Shown here: one piece after another, positions 23,171 through 34,151 of the stretch
How positions within the stretch are numbered: the first letter of the stretch is position 1
How the letters are laid out: the number at the start of each line of letters is the position of its first letter
Assembly (NCBI GenBank): GCA_028023455.1
Contig: JAQFVV010006199.1
Coordinates: 8,725,109 to 8,789,108 of the forward strand
Direction of reading: 5' to 3'
From: Epiperipatus broadwayi
Taxonomy: Eukaryota > Onychophora > Udeonychophora > Euonychophora > Peripatidae
Length of the DNA stretch: 64,000 bases
Notes under the pieces: model-generated
The model's input: only the letters and a program-made list of their open reading frames with translations
The model's database searches: none
What the model was told of the DNA's origin: nothing
Program-made: the position numbers and the translations under genes

Positions 23171-23991
23171 TATGAGATATGCAAAAAGTAAAATGAAAAT
23201 GTTTGATAGATTGCAGTTTATGGATAATAAAAGAATAGCTAAAATAGTATTTAATTGGGTTATGAGTAAAGGGCAGGTGACAAGATGGGTGAGAAAGGTA
23301 ATACAGTATGCAAAAGATTTGGATAAAGAATTTATATCTGTATATTTGTACAAAAGATGGGATGATTGTGTTAGGAGGATTGTTGAGTGTTATAGTGGTA
23401 AGGAATGGGATAAAAGAATAGATTTAGTAATAAAGAATAGGAAGTTAGAGAGATGGAGAACTAGTATGGAGAGTAAAAAGAGTTTAAATATATATACAAA
23501 TAAACAGAATATTAGGTGTGAGTTAATTTATGATAATAGTAAGGAAAGTAGTTTATTATTTAAGGCTCGAACATGATCTTTAGCAATAAGAGAATATACA
23601 TGTAAATATAAAAATATGGGTGATTTAGTCTGTAAATTATGTAAGGAAGGAATAGTAAATATTAGGCATTTGTTAATTGAATGTAAATGCTTTAAAACAG
23701 AAAGAGCACATATAATGAAGTTATAGAAAAAATAAAGATGAAAAAAGTGATTATACAGAAAGTAGATTATTGGTTTTTATGCTGGGTTTGGAAAAAGATA
23801 AGAGGGATTTAGATATAAAGGCTGTAGAGTTGACAAAGATTATGTCATGGAAATGGGATGGAGCAGAATATGTGAAAAATTAGACTGGGGAATGTAAAAT
23901 TAAGTAGCTAACAAGTTTTTCTTGGTATAATTGCTGAGAGATTCTTGACTTCATTTAAGAAGAAGCTACAGTACGTCATATCACATCACAT
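23171..23991 (+). pseudogene. LINE-C: 5'-truncated copy of LINE-B
   Basis: The sequence starts mid-polymerase with RYAKSKMKMFDRLQF, matching residues about 189-202 of the last LINE-B frame. It is open to a stop at 23574-23576 (an ART-stop where LINE-B has ARTGS). Past the stop the same frame shows LVCKLCKEGIVNIRHLLIEC, keeping the CCHC finger. The 3' end has the shared CTGAGAGATTCTTGACTTC block and CACATCACAT. Truncation at the 5' end is typical of LINE insertion. What is odd is that it sits exactly between two retrozyme strings without its own duplication. Confidence 0.88.
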
Positions 23992-24084
23992 CCTTGTTTA
24001 ATATTATGGAAATTGTTAATAACTTCATTAATTGCTATGTTCTAAGAAGTGTTCTTATGTGATAGTTTATTAATCATATTATCC

Positions 24085-24552
24085 CAGGGGTCCCCAACCC
24101 TATGCCCGCGGGCACCATGGTGCCCGCAGACCATTTTATGTGTGCCCGCCGCTATCCGAACACGATAAAAAATTATTTATCTGATACAAATAAATTTAAT
24201 TTTTGAATTTTTTTTATGAATTATTGTATTATATTGTAATCAAATTGTAGGGCATACTATACTTTTACAGCATAAAAATATAAACGTCAATTATATGTTA
24301 AAATTTAATTTTTGAAATAAATATTTTTTTGTACATTATGTGTATTATTAACAATATCCAACTATAAATTTACATGTGATGTGATGTGATGAACTGTGGC
24401 TTCTCCGTAAACGAAGTCAAGAATATCTCAGCAATTATGTCCAGATAAAAAATAAATGGTGCCCGCCACCTAGCTGAAAAAATAAATGGTGCCCGCCACC
24501 TGGCCGGTATTATGGAATGTGCTCTTAAGTGCAAAAAGGTTGGCAACCCCTG
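24085..24552. mobile_element. hAT-type non-autonomous element with nested LINE tail
   Basis: The ends CAGGGGTCCCCAACC and GGTTGGCAACCCCTG are inverted, and the flanks TATTATCC (24077-24084) and TATTAGCC (24553-24560) are 8-base duplications with one mismatch. Both features define hAT superfamily elements. A GC-rich start (GCCCGCGGGCACCATGG) contrasts with the AT-rich neighbourhood. There is no transposase. Inside are a 3' piece of a LINE-B-type element and a tandem duplication of about 30 bases (24448-24507). Confidence 0.88.
24374..24447 (-). mobile_element. LINE-B-family 3' fragment inside the hAT element
   Basis: Minus-strand reading gives the shared GAGATATTCTTGACTTCG block and ends in a CATCACATCACATCACATG tail. 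It is only about 74 bases long, a severely 5'-truncated insertion. The tail is not followed by CTTGTTTA, which shows where the LINE itself ends. Confidence 0.75.
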
Positions 24553-24673
24553 TATTAGCCAATGATTTTTTGAAGTATTTACATGATTTAAAATAAAGAA
24601 GCATGGCAAAAAGCTATCTTTTTTATTAAAAGATTATGCTGATGTTGAGTATGATTATTATTATTATTATTGA

Positions 24674-24790
24674 TTAGAGGGAATTTGAACCAGGCTTTCA
24701 AGCTCCCTTCAGTCATCCACTATATCTTACACAACTGATGCACATGACTCCATACATATGAGGAAGCAGACTCATCAACATGAATATAAC
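24674..24790 (-). mobile_element. Hammerhead-type SINE, 3' part, copy 2
   Basis: The minus strand carries the tRNA-like 3' block with GGTTCAAATTCC (B-box-like), the GAAAG...CTTGAAAG segment and part of the GTGTATG region. The ribozyme portion is lost or unrecognisable at the 5' side. Confidence 0.6.
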
Positions 24791-24887
24791 AATAATATTG
24801 GCAAGATCAAGGGCTAATGATATGGATAACTGAAGAGTTGGAGAGTGGAGAATATTGAAGACTGTCCATTAAAATTTGAAAATTTGC

Positions 24888-25130
24888 TATAATTAATATA
24901 AAGTGAGCACTGATTATTTATATGTATGGAAGTTGATGATCTGGACCGATTGATAAGTGCTAATTTAGCACAAAATACATATATTGGAGATCATTTATCT
25001 TTTTCACGTGTATGTAATCATGTGTGTCAGTTGTTTAAGATAGAATGGATGACTAAAGGGAATTTGAAAGTCTGGGTTCAAGTCCCTCTAATTACATCTA
25101 GTTCAAGTACATATACTATACTTGTATTTA
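24888..25130 (+). mobile_element. Hammerhead-type SINE, copy 3, with (ATT)n tail
   Basis: Nearly full-length. The block order is GAGCACTGATTAT, GATCTGGACC, stem II AGTGCTAATTTAGCAC (24956-24971), TATTGGAGATC, CTTTTTCACGTGTATG, and GGGTTCAAGTCCC (B-box-like). The ribozyme core is TTGATAA in place of CTGATGA, so it is dead. The long (ATT)n array starts about 40 bases after the B box. Pol III transcription from the tRNA-like part is inferred from the B-box match only. Confidence 0.78.
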
Positions 25131-25246
<116 letters not shown>

Positions 25247-26447
25247 GCTAGATATTATTCATTTATATGGCTATAGAGCATTTTTTGATATATATTATAG
25301 ATCTTGCTTAGATCCTATATTATTTGATGTAAATATATAATTATCTATTAATATCAAATAATTATACCAAATTTTCTCACAATTTCCACTCAGAAGCAGC
25401 TTATTTATAATGGATCCAAATTATTTAATATGTTTACACAAGTATTTATTTAAATTTAACTGATGGCAGTTATTTGACTTTTAAAAAATGTTTTCATATG
25501 TTTTTAATTTGTTTTTTTATAAATATTGTTTATATTTTAACTGTTATATTTTAATCCTCTCTCTCAAGATTTTTCTTACATGGAGTTTATATTATTATAT
25601 TCTTAAAAAAATTATTGTTGTTATTGTTATTATTGTTGTTGTAGTAATAAATAATCATATTAGTGTTTTTAAATGTTTAGCATTTTTATTACATCATTAA
25701 TATTAATTTAGTTCATTCTTTTATTAAAATGAGAGTAAAATAGTTTTTGTTCCAATAAAATCATTGTAGCATTTGTGAATAACAAACAAAAAATATCGCA
25801 TACATAAACTATATTTTAAAATAATTTCGAAGTGTTAAAAAGTTTATTCATTTAGATTAATTTCAGTTTAAAATAATTTTTTAAGTCTCTGTATTAAAAT
25901 TTTTTGTTAAAATATTTATTTAATGTGTATTTAATAGTTAGTTGTTTACTTATTTCCTCTCCTTATTCATAGTAATTAGTACTGATACACTTCATTTTTT
26001 TCTAATGCTCATTCCCATAATAAATTTACATTTTATTCAGAAACATGCCTATTTTATAATGAGAAATCACTCTAGAAGACATTAGTATTTTATCAATTTT
26101 GAATTTTTTTTAAGAGTCATATTAAAATTTTCTCCAATATCTACAATTTTCATAATCATGATTTCAGTTAACTGTGTTTGAAAAAAAAATAGTAAATAAA
26201 ATTTAAAAATTTTAGAAATTAATACAAAAAATAGGATTCTTCACTTCAGTTTTTTTTATTCACAAAGCATAAGCAATATATACATATGTCCATATGCATT
26301 ATATACATTTTTAATATGTATATACATAAATAGACATATCTGTAAATATATGTGCATTAAAGTTCATAGTATATAGCTCACAATTATCTATAAATTTCAG
26401 TATGCATACTGTAGTTAAGAACCTAGGGTAACTATGTGGGGGCAATA
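25247..26447. other. AT-rich DNA, nothing recognised
   Basis: Only short low-complexity frames and simple AT tracts are present. Confidence 0.55.
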
Positions 26448-26455
26448 CTGTAAAG

Positions 26456-27552
26456 CAGTGGTCTTCAACCACCAGGCTGCGGACCGGCACCGGGCCGCAG
26501 AAGTTTTCTGTCAGTCTGCAGCTAGACTAGCAAGAAAGTTTGTAATAACAAAATAATAAGATTTTAAACTTTTAATTAATATGAACAATTTTTATTTATT
26601 TTTTCATCGCATTTTTTCCCGATTTAAAAAAAAAGAAACAGAACAAAAACAAAATCTAATCAATCATACATAAATTAATTTGTTTTTCTATTTATCACAG
26701 ATGTTTATGGGGGGGGGGGGTAGAAAAAAGTTTTTTATTATACAAACTCCGGTTGTCTTTTGATAGCCAATCACGGCTGCTTATCAGCATTGTTAAAATA
26801 ATAAAATGTAACGTGACTTTTTTGATCTCTTAAATTTTTTCTATGGCGATTTTTTTTTTTTTTGGCTTTAAATCAATTTTTATTACCTTTTTTTAAAAAT
26901 AAAAACCAAAAAATAAGTTCTGTCTCTAACTTTTACAAAGTATTTCTCAATACACCCCCACTATCCCAAAATAAAGTAAGATCAAAACTTTTGACTTTTT
27001 CAAGTTTCGTTTTCTTTTTTTTTTTGTTTAAAAATACACCCATTTTTTTTTGGCTTTATTTGTATACCGCTAAAACATTAAAACTTTTATTTTTAAAACC
27101 AATTTCTGTTACCTTTTTTTAAAAATAAAAACAAACAAAAAATAACTTTGGTGTCTATCTTTTGTCTCAGTATTTCTCACCCCACCCCCCAAAAAATAAG
27201 ATCAAAACTTTTGACTTTTTCAACATTCAGGTGAATAACATTTTATTCTTGCACATTTTAACAATAAAATAATAAATGTAAAATGCAAGCACATTGATGG
27301 GAACGATTGTTATTGTATGTTTTCTGTAGTATGACTGCGCAACTTGAAAAAGAGTGTTTAGCATGTGAAGGTAAGTAACACCATTACAATACACAATAAC
27401 TAGTGTGCTGTTTTGGTCAGTTAAAACAATTATGCTTATCTAAGGCTAAGCAGGTTACACCTTTAAGAAAATTTATCTAAACTTCTGCCAGTCCGTGAAA
27501 TCTTATCCTTATTTTTACCGGGCCCCAGGTGTGAAAAGGTTAAAGACCACTG
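26456..27552. mobile_element. hAT-type non-autonomous element, 1.1 kb
   Basis: The ends CAGTGGTCTTCAACC and GGTTAAAGACCACTG are inverted, and CTGTAAAG (26448-26455 and 27553-27560) is a perfect 8-base target duplication. The first 60 bases are GC-rich (GCGGACCGGCACCGGGCCGC), like the ends of several vertebrate and invertebrate hAT families. The interior holds homopolymer runs, a poly-G tract near 26710 and an internal direct repeat of a TTTTTTTAAAAATAAAAAC block, but no transposase frame. Confidence 0.92.
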
Positions 27553-27560
27553 CTGTAAAG

Positions 27561-28611
27561 AATTAAACTTTTTTTTTAAAAAAAAGCAATATTAATTAAC
27601 GTACTTAATTTTATAATTACTAATTAATCAATATGAACCATTAAAAAGTATACATGTCTTAACATATTTCAACTTATAGATATGAACTTGAGTGTTGTTG
27701 GTGATGAAAATTGTGAATTTTATTACTGGATAGATATTCTACTGCTACTGTTGTTGATAATATTTTTTATATATAATTTTTATTAAAATATTTTAAGCTA
27801 TGAGACTTTTTAATTTTATTTATATAATCCTTCACATATTATAAACATGAATTCATATATTCAATTTTTTATCAATAAATTTTGGTTTGAAATTAAGAGA
27901 AAGATTGCAATTACAATATGTGAAAAACTACATTGGCAATAACAAGATAGATCTGATATTGGTGTTGTTGATTTTGGACATAGTAATAGTGATGACAATT
28001 AATAAATTAGGCAATTTTAACTAAAAATAATATTCACACTTTGTAAAAAAAAAAAACTATTTGCAGTAACATGATGAAATAAAAAAAAATTTCTGGATCA
28101 TTACAGAAAAGGATGGCTTAGAATAAATTTCAATAGACATCTATAGGTTAAGCCTTTTCTTTGATATTAGCTATTGATGTCCTATGGCAATAACAGTTGA
28201 TATTATCATTACCTATAAACAGAGCTGATTGTGGAGTTTTCAATGCTCTGCATCTATAATTTAAAAAAAAAATTATTTATACAACTTTTAAATTATTAAA
28301 ATTAGTCAATACTTAGACAATCCCAATATCAATAACAATCAACAATCTCAACCTGTTGTCATGGCAACTTCTTTATAGCAATAAAAGTGGAATCCCACCT
28401 TTATTTATGGTCCAATATATTTATATAGACACTAAAGATTGCAACTTGAACACAGATTAAAATTACTGATAGAAAGAAGTATAAGCAAACCTCCTTAATC
28501 AGATAAATATAACCTGATCTGAATGCAGCCTAATAAATAGTCAATTATAACATTCCAAATTGCAATTATAATTTTCAAATTGCACCCAAAGTATTACATA
28601 AATAATTTTTA
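27561..28611. other. AT-rich DNA, nothing recognised
   Basis: No feature was supported. Frames are short and Lys/Asn/Ile-rich. Confidence 0.55.
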
Positions 28612-28776
28612 AATATATATATAATGATCTGGCCCAACTGATGAATCTGGTTCTGCATAAAATACATATGTTGGGGATCATGTATCTTTTTTGCATGTGT
28701 GTGGTTATGTGTATCTGTTGCTTGAGATGGAATGGAGGATGAATAGACTGAAAGATCTTGAGTTCAGATCCCTCTA

Positions 28777-28778
<2 letters not shown>
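28612..28778 (+). mobile_element. Hammerhead-type SINE, copy 4, with (TA)n tail
   Basis: Block order is as in copy 3, starting at GATCTGGCCCAA and ending with a CAGATCCCTCTACT B-box region. The core CTGATGA (28638-28644) is intact, but stem II (AATCTGG...CTGCAT) is degraded and GAAA reads TAAA. The (TA)n array begins directly after the 3' end. Confidence 0.75.

Positions 28779-28828
<50 letters not shown>
28779..28828. repeat. (TA)n microsatellite at a SINE tail
   Basis: About 24 TA units start at the 3' end of SINE copy 4. Confidence 0.95.
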
Positions 28829-28830
<2 letters not shown>

Positions 28831-29062
28831 AATGGATAATTTGAAACAAATATTAGTATACTGTATTATCTATTTATAATTATTTAAAAATAATCAATTT
28901 AACACAAGTTTGAAATAAACAACTCACTATAAATAAAAATATTTAATACATCAATCCAGTTTTCATTTCTTAATAGAATCTTTTCAAGATATTTCTTTTT
29001 ATAATATAATCTTCAATAGTTTCTTTTCCTCTTTCCTTCTTTATTTTTACTTTTCTAATATA

Positions 29063-29440
29063 TAACATATAATAACCACATTCCACTCTTTTTACACTTT
29101 AAAGCAAAATATTTATTAATATTACAGTTTTCGACTGTTCCTAGCAGTCTTCATCAGATCTACAAAAATTTAAACATTATATCAATACAACCATATTTCA
29201 TACATATATCTATTAAATTTTTACAATTTTACCAACTTAATTATTAACATCATTTTATATATAAAACTTACTATTATATAACTTTAAAATCTACTTTACC
29301 CTTTATTTCTATTCTTAATTATTATCATATTTATATTTATTCACCTTTTTTTTTGCCATAATTTTATAAATTCAATATAATATTTATGAAATCTTTCTTA
29401 TATTAAAGTGTAAAAAGAGTGGAATGTGGTTATTATGTGT
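29063..29440. repeat. Inverted-repeat-bounded region beside Penelope-like copy
   Basis: Arms of about 42 bases (ATAATAACCACATTCCACTC at 29067-29086 and its reverse complement near 29417-29436) bound a region of about 380 bases. It contains the ribozyme-like core at 29122-29160. It may be a MITE or part of the terminal region of the Penelope-like copy that starts at about 29447. Confidence 0.6.
29122..29160 (-). ncRNA. Hammerhead-like core next to Penelope-like element
   Basis: Minus strand: CTGATGA (29157-29151), an A, stem II GACTG/CAGTC around CTAGGAA, then GAAA (29132-29129) and ACTGTAAT. The two invariant core blocks and a perfect 5-base stem II are present. Stem III is hard to close without bulging one A, and stem I was not defined, so activity is doubtful. 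Penelope-like elements are known to carry minimal hammerheads, which fits the neighbour. Confidence 0.6.
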
Positions 29441-29446
29441 AATATT

Positions 29447-29988
29447 TCTTTTTACACAATCACATGACCAATTATCCTACAGGAATTCTCCCCAATGGAC
29501 ATTATTTACATTACAATACAATAAATATAAATATTAGAATACATAAATTAAATATAGTTAGTAAAATACATATACGTGCATAAAAATGATTAAACTTATA
29601 AAGTCCTCCCCCCTCATAATATATATACATTTACAAATACAGTAATCTAAAAAAGAACAATAATAAATAACCCCTTCCTTCTACTTTTAAAATTATAACT
29701 TTAAAGTTTCAAATAATCTAACAATGCCCATTTCCTCCCTAATTATTTTGGACCTTTAACTATGTTTACACATTTGTTTAAATTTTATTGAATATACAAG
29801 TCTCATAACATTTTCTGTTCTTGTAACTTTTAACCTACTTTATTACCTGAATACTTTCTTCACAATTCATTTTATGCTCAGTATCCAAAAAATGTATAGA
29901 TGACCCTGATCTTATATCCTTTCTGTTAATTAATCTATCATGCTCTTTATCTCTTGCCATGGCAGTCTTTTCTATTTAAGCTATATAT
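29447..29988 (-). pseudogene. Penelope-like copy L, distal half (GIY-YIG end and 3' part)
   Basis: The minus strand matches the plus-strand copy at about 37900-38365. It has the KEHDRLINRKDIRSG string of the GIY-YIG domain near 29945-29900, then HFLDTEHKMNCEESIQVIK, then the 3' untranslated part ending near GTGTAAAAAGAAA. Its upstream half lies at 36957-37432. The LTR element and the Tigger-like element sit in between. Mutations include stops in the distal region. Confidence 0.75.
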
Positions 29989-31620
29989 TGAACTGTATTC
30001 GAATATGTGTATTCGAATCACCGGCCTCTTAGGCAGAGAAGAACATACTCGGAGAGTATGTATGCCCAAACGATAGCTATAAAGTATATAACTAACGTTA
30101 CATTTCCAGGACATAACTTCTTCTCGACTGTTGAGTTCAACACCAAGTTCAAAGCACTTTTTTTGTTTGTGTATAAACACGGGCGCCAGCTGCTTATTCT
30201 AAAAGAATAGACAACGCACTTTGAATAGTGGCAACTAACCCAATGCCTAAATCCACGACTAGCTCAGTTGTTTGTAATCACTAATAGATTATACTTAATT
30301 AGGAGTTAAAAGACTTGATAAAGAATTTGTTAAAAGAATTTATAAAAAGAATTGTAAAAGAATTGATAAAAAGAATTGACCGACAAATAAAGTTTAATTT
30401 TAAAGATAATTTATTAACTAACATTTATTTACTAAATTTAAACATTTTATAATTCTAATAAAACACACGCATATTTTAAATTAACATTTCTAAATAGTCT
30501 AAATATTCCTATAGATTCAATAACAGAACACTCTAATTTCATTAATAAATATTGGTAGAATGATCACGCACATATTAACTAATGCACACACATAATAATG
30601 ATAATAAAGGACTACATAGCATTTGAAATTTAATCACACACATATCAATAGTTCATTTATGTATGATATCGAGTTCATATAATTAGACTCTTGGAGGATT
30701 CGCACGAATTAATGAAATGCAATGGCTATTACAGTATAAACGAAAATAAGCAAATGTTTTACCTAGGATTTTGAACGTAGATTTAACACTTTGTTTTCTT
30801 CCAGTATGAATGGTTCCAGTATGAATGCTTCCAATATGAATGCTTCCAGCTGGATGGGGCGTTTCCTTGCTGAGTTTCCTGATTTTCACGATTATTACTA
30901 TCGAAGACAATTAGATACGGACGGAGATTTTCTACGATGTTAAGCTGACATTATTTCACGGGCAGATCTGCTGTTTTCATCGGACATCTGGGCTGGAGAT
31001 AAACGTGCGTTCCCAAAATCTTCTCAGCACTGCATTTTGTTGTTAACTGACTCAATTAATTTCCGAACTGCACTCTCTCAATAATTTTGTGAACTGATTT
31101 CACTCAATTAATTTGTGGAATTGATTACTGTCCGATAAAAAAGGTCTATTTATACCTGCGCCTTGTTGTCTTTCTGATATCTCCGGCAAAGATCTGTTGT
31201 CGAATTCCTTATCAATTAATCCTTTGATAAACGTGTTTTGGAAGATTGCTTAATTAGTAATAGCCATGCAGAGATGTTGTTTTATTTTATTAATAGCCAT
31301 TGCCGTGTTTTTAATGATAATCTTCTTTTATTTCGCATACATTTTATTTATTTACAAATCTCAAATATATATGCACATATATTTTAATACAATTTACTAT
31401 TTAGTTTTAACATTATTTTTTCTTTAATTAAAATTGAATGAAAAGAGATTTGTATATTTATATTTTTACGAATACTAATAAAACTATTTAATTCCTATCT
31501 TTTTCCAAAACAAACTGAATAAACTCTTCAACATTTAATTTTATGTTTTTCTTTTACGAAAGATTACTTTAATAATAATTTTAGATAAAAATTATATGTG
31601 CCTATATCAATATAGGTACA
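29989..31620 (-). repeat. 3' LTR (left copy)
   Basis: Its outer edge abuts ATATAT and the inner edge is next to the polypurine tract. It contains three tandem TTCCAGTATGAATG-like units near 30802-30849, also present in the other LTR. Confidence 0.92.
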
Positions 31621-31642
31621 TTACACCGCCCTTCCTTTTGAG
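31621..31642 (-). promoter_or_regulatory. Likely polypurine tract
   Basis: Minus strand CTCAAAAGGAAGGGCGGTG directly precedes the 3' LTR start. It fixes the orientation of the element as minus. Confidence 0.75.
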
Positions 31643-33044
31643 AGTAAAATGCGTCATTTTTGACCATTTTATCTCTGACAACATTAAATATTAATTTATT
31701 ATTCCTTCTAAGTTTGCCTTTTTTTAATATCTTTTCCTTTCCATACTAAGGGCAATCTCCAATTATGCTTTTCTTCTTTCTATGCTGGTAACATTGCTTA
31801 CAATGTTCATCCTGGATAATGACCACGAGGACAAACTAAATTTGTGGCGCAGGGATCTTTTGTAAACGAAGCTTCGGCTGCTGATTCTCTTGATCGGACT
31901 TTGACTAAGAAAAGGTGGCTGCAAATGGCAGGAATTTCAACTGTCCATTTTCGACTTACGCCCTGGAAAATGATTGCCGATTCTCTTGATCGGACTTTGA
32001 CTAAGCAGCTACAATGGCAGGAATTTTCAACTATCCATTTCCGACTTACGCTTTGGAAAATGAGGTACAACTTACTCTGGTTGTTGCCAGTGCGCTTTTT
32101 AAAAGAGGAATGATCCCGGCCAATCCGTTACGGGTGCTAGAATTTATCCAGTCGAGAGCTTTAAACTTAATCCTTATCTAACTTATTTCAATACTACCCT
32201 CATCCCTTTAGATTCGAACCCTTATACGCTCCTAATATAACTTAGATTGACTTTATATTATTTATCACTAATCCTACAATATTATTTTAAATACACATGA
32301 ACATTACTTTAACATATTTATTTATATTATTCTGAACTATTACGAACATTATCTTACATATTTATTTAACTTACAATACTATTCTAAACTATCACGGACA
32401 TCAATTTACATATTTATTTATATTACGATATTACTTTTAACCCATTACTTTAACTTATATATTAACGTGCGTGTACCCAGAAAAAAAAAATATTTTGCTT
32501 TATTATGATTCATTCATTATTATTTTACTAGAGATTTTTTAAATTTTTTATCTTGATTATTTTAAACAATTTATTTACATCCTTTTCTTAACTTACGGTA
32601 TTCAAAGCAAACTTTTATTTTAACATGCGTATATTCAAAAAACTATTTTATTTTACTACGAATATTTTATTTATTTTCTACAGATATACTATACTTATTT
32701 ATTTAACTTGTTTTTATTTTATGTATTTCCGTTATTTTATTCATTTATTTAAATCTACAACTTTACTTTTATATCATTAATTTGACCCATTTATTTAACT
32801 TGATTTTTTATTTATTTGAACTGTTTATTTACAAACATTTCCTTAATTAATATGTGCGTGGAGAAAAAAAATCTTTTATTTTGCGAAGCCTCCATTATTA
32901 TTATTTGACAAAACAATCCATCATTTAAATAGCGAAATTCTAATTCAGGCTTTTCACCTACGTCAAAAGAATTATATTAGACTCATAGTCCATTTCCGGT
33001 CCTTTTTGTTTATTTCCTTTACTATTCCGCCCGTTTACTAACTT
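31643..33044 (-). other. LTR element interior without pol
   Basis: No protease, reverse transcriptase, RNase H or integrase motif was seen on either strand. A direct duplication of about 97 bases (GATTCTCTTGATCGGACTTT at about 31881 and 31978) makes up most of the 87-residue frame at 32070-31807. Confidence 0.65.
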
Positions 33045-33809
33045 TTAAACTATGTCCGGTGGCTCCTTTTTTCTTTCTACAAATTCTATAATATAAACTA
33101 ACTTTCCTCTCTTATCGGTTCCGTTTTTATATTTTATTGCTTTATCTCTTTCTCTTTCTGTTCTGTTTTCGACTTCGTAACTCAGAAAACCTTTATACCT
33201 AGACAAACTCTGAATTACTTCAATCTGGGAATATTTTTTTCTACGCTTTCTCTTTGTTTTAAATCTACGTCTACAGCGAATGCGAACGTTTACTTTAAAC
33301 CTTTTATTTTTAATTCTTTGTAAAAACTCTTTTACGCTATTTTCTACCTTTTGATCTACATAAGTTTCTACTTTATCTGTCACAATGCTATCTGATTCTA
33401 ATTCAATTTCTACCTCTTTTGTGACCTCAACTTCCTGACTTTCTTCGTTCAAATCTTTCACTACAGCTTCTATGGCTATATGATTCGTTTCTACTTCATC
33501 TATTATTTCACCCCTCATTTCCTTCATTTCTCTAATTTCCGCTCTGAGTTCATTAATTTCTCCTTTAACCTGACTAATTTCTGCCTTCAATTCTGCTTTG
33601 AGTTCTTCTTTAAGCTCTTGTTGGCTTTGCTCAAATTTCTGACACATTTCTTTTATCAATTCTGCTTTGAACTCTTGCATCATATTCATCATCATTGTCA
33701 TCATCATTCGCGTCTCAGATACTTCTTCTTTCTCCTTTTCTACTAACTGGGGATTTTTAAAATATATTGGGCTTTCTTTCGGATCCATTTTCGAAAATTT
33801 CAATTTCAA
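33045..33809 (-). CDS. Gag-like coiled-coil protein of the LTR element
   Basis: An intact 254-residue frame starts about 340 bases after the primer-binding site. Residues 30-45 are Met-rich (MMMTMMMNMM). Residues 45-135 have strong heptad-like Glu/Lys/Leu repeats indicating a long coiled coil. Residues 165-192 are very basic (RRRFKTKRKRRKK). No zinc knuckle, protease or polymerase motif follows. Position, coiled coil and basic tail fit a gag-type structural protein that could package RNA for an autonomous relative. An upstream Met at residue 8 is an alternative start. Function is inferred only from position and composition. It is the longest unbroken frame in the window that is not LINE-derived. 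Confidence 0.7.
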   Translation of the reverse strand: MKLKFSKMDPKESPIYFKNPQLVEKEKEEVSETRMMMTMMMNMMQEFKAELIKEMCQKFEQSQQELKEELKAELKAEISQVKGEINELRAEIREMKEMRGEIIDEVETNHIAIEAVVKDLNEESQEVEVTKEVEIELESDSIVTDKVETYVDQKVENSVKEFLQRIKNKRFKVNVRIRCRRRFKTKRKRRKKYSQIEVIQSLSRYKGFLSYEVENRTERERDKAIKYKNGTDKRGKLVYIIEFVERKKEPPDIV

Positions 33810-34125
33810 AGTACTAGCGCTTATGTTAAACTGAATTTAATATACGACTTATTTATTTATTTTTCTTACTAATACGGAAACTCACGTTAACTCCAGACTT
33901 TTGTCCTTTTCGCTACCCGCTCTTAATGCTTTAACTCCGCCCATAACATCATATTGACTCTGATTTGATAGCATATATGTCAAAATCTCTTTTCATTTCG
34001 GAAAAAAAAGTTTTCGGTCAATTCTTTTTTTTTTTAATTAAAACACTTTTACATACGCAATTTAACTTTTTAGATTTTTATTTTCAACAAGAACAAAGTA
34101 TTTAATTAACTGTCATTTATGACAA

Positions 34126-34151
34126 GTTCGGCCCACATTGGGTAAAGCCAT
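34126..34151 (-). promoter_or_regulatory. Likely primer-binding site
   Basis: Minus strand, directly after the 5' LTR: ATGGCTTTACCC followed by AATGTGGGCCGAAC. It resembles the TGGCGCCCAACGTGGGGC-type site of many LTR elements, with substitutions. The tRNA primer was not identified. Confidence 0.6.

Larger units (their letters stand above)
22334..24002 (+). mobile_element. Retrozyme-family element fused to LINE-C
   Basis: A 1.67-kb insertion lies between 13-base duplications with one mismatch (ATTACGGAAATTG at 22321-22333 and ATTATGGAAATTG at 24003-24015). In order it holds a retrozyme 5' end, two tandem hairpins (about 22385-22710), a monomer-like unit with a damaged hammerhead (22740-23170), a 5'-truncated LINE (23171-23991), and CCTTGTTTA. 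The LINE starts directly after GAGAGTTTTG and ends directly before CCTTGTTTA. In LINE-free copies these two strings are adjacent. The layout repeats that of LINE-B. Confidence 0.83.

Noticed and set aside
30007-30210. Frames of 67-78 residues at 30.0 and 34.1 kb, and 75-residue frames at 30.7 and 34.9 kb
   Set aside because: Each pair is the same piece of the two LTRs. No protein feature is present and regulatory LTR sequence is a better reading.
31807-32113. Two overlapping frames of about 88 residues on opposite strands
   Set aside because: Both come from a direct repeat of about 97 bases in the LTR element interior; no domain, and each mirrors the other strand.
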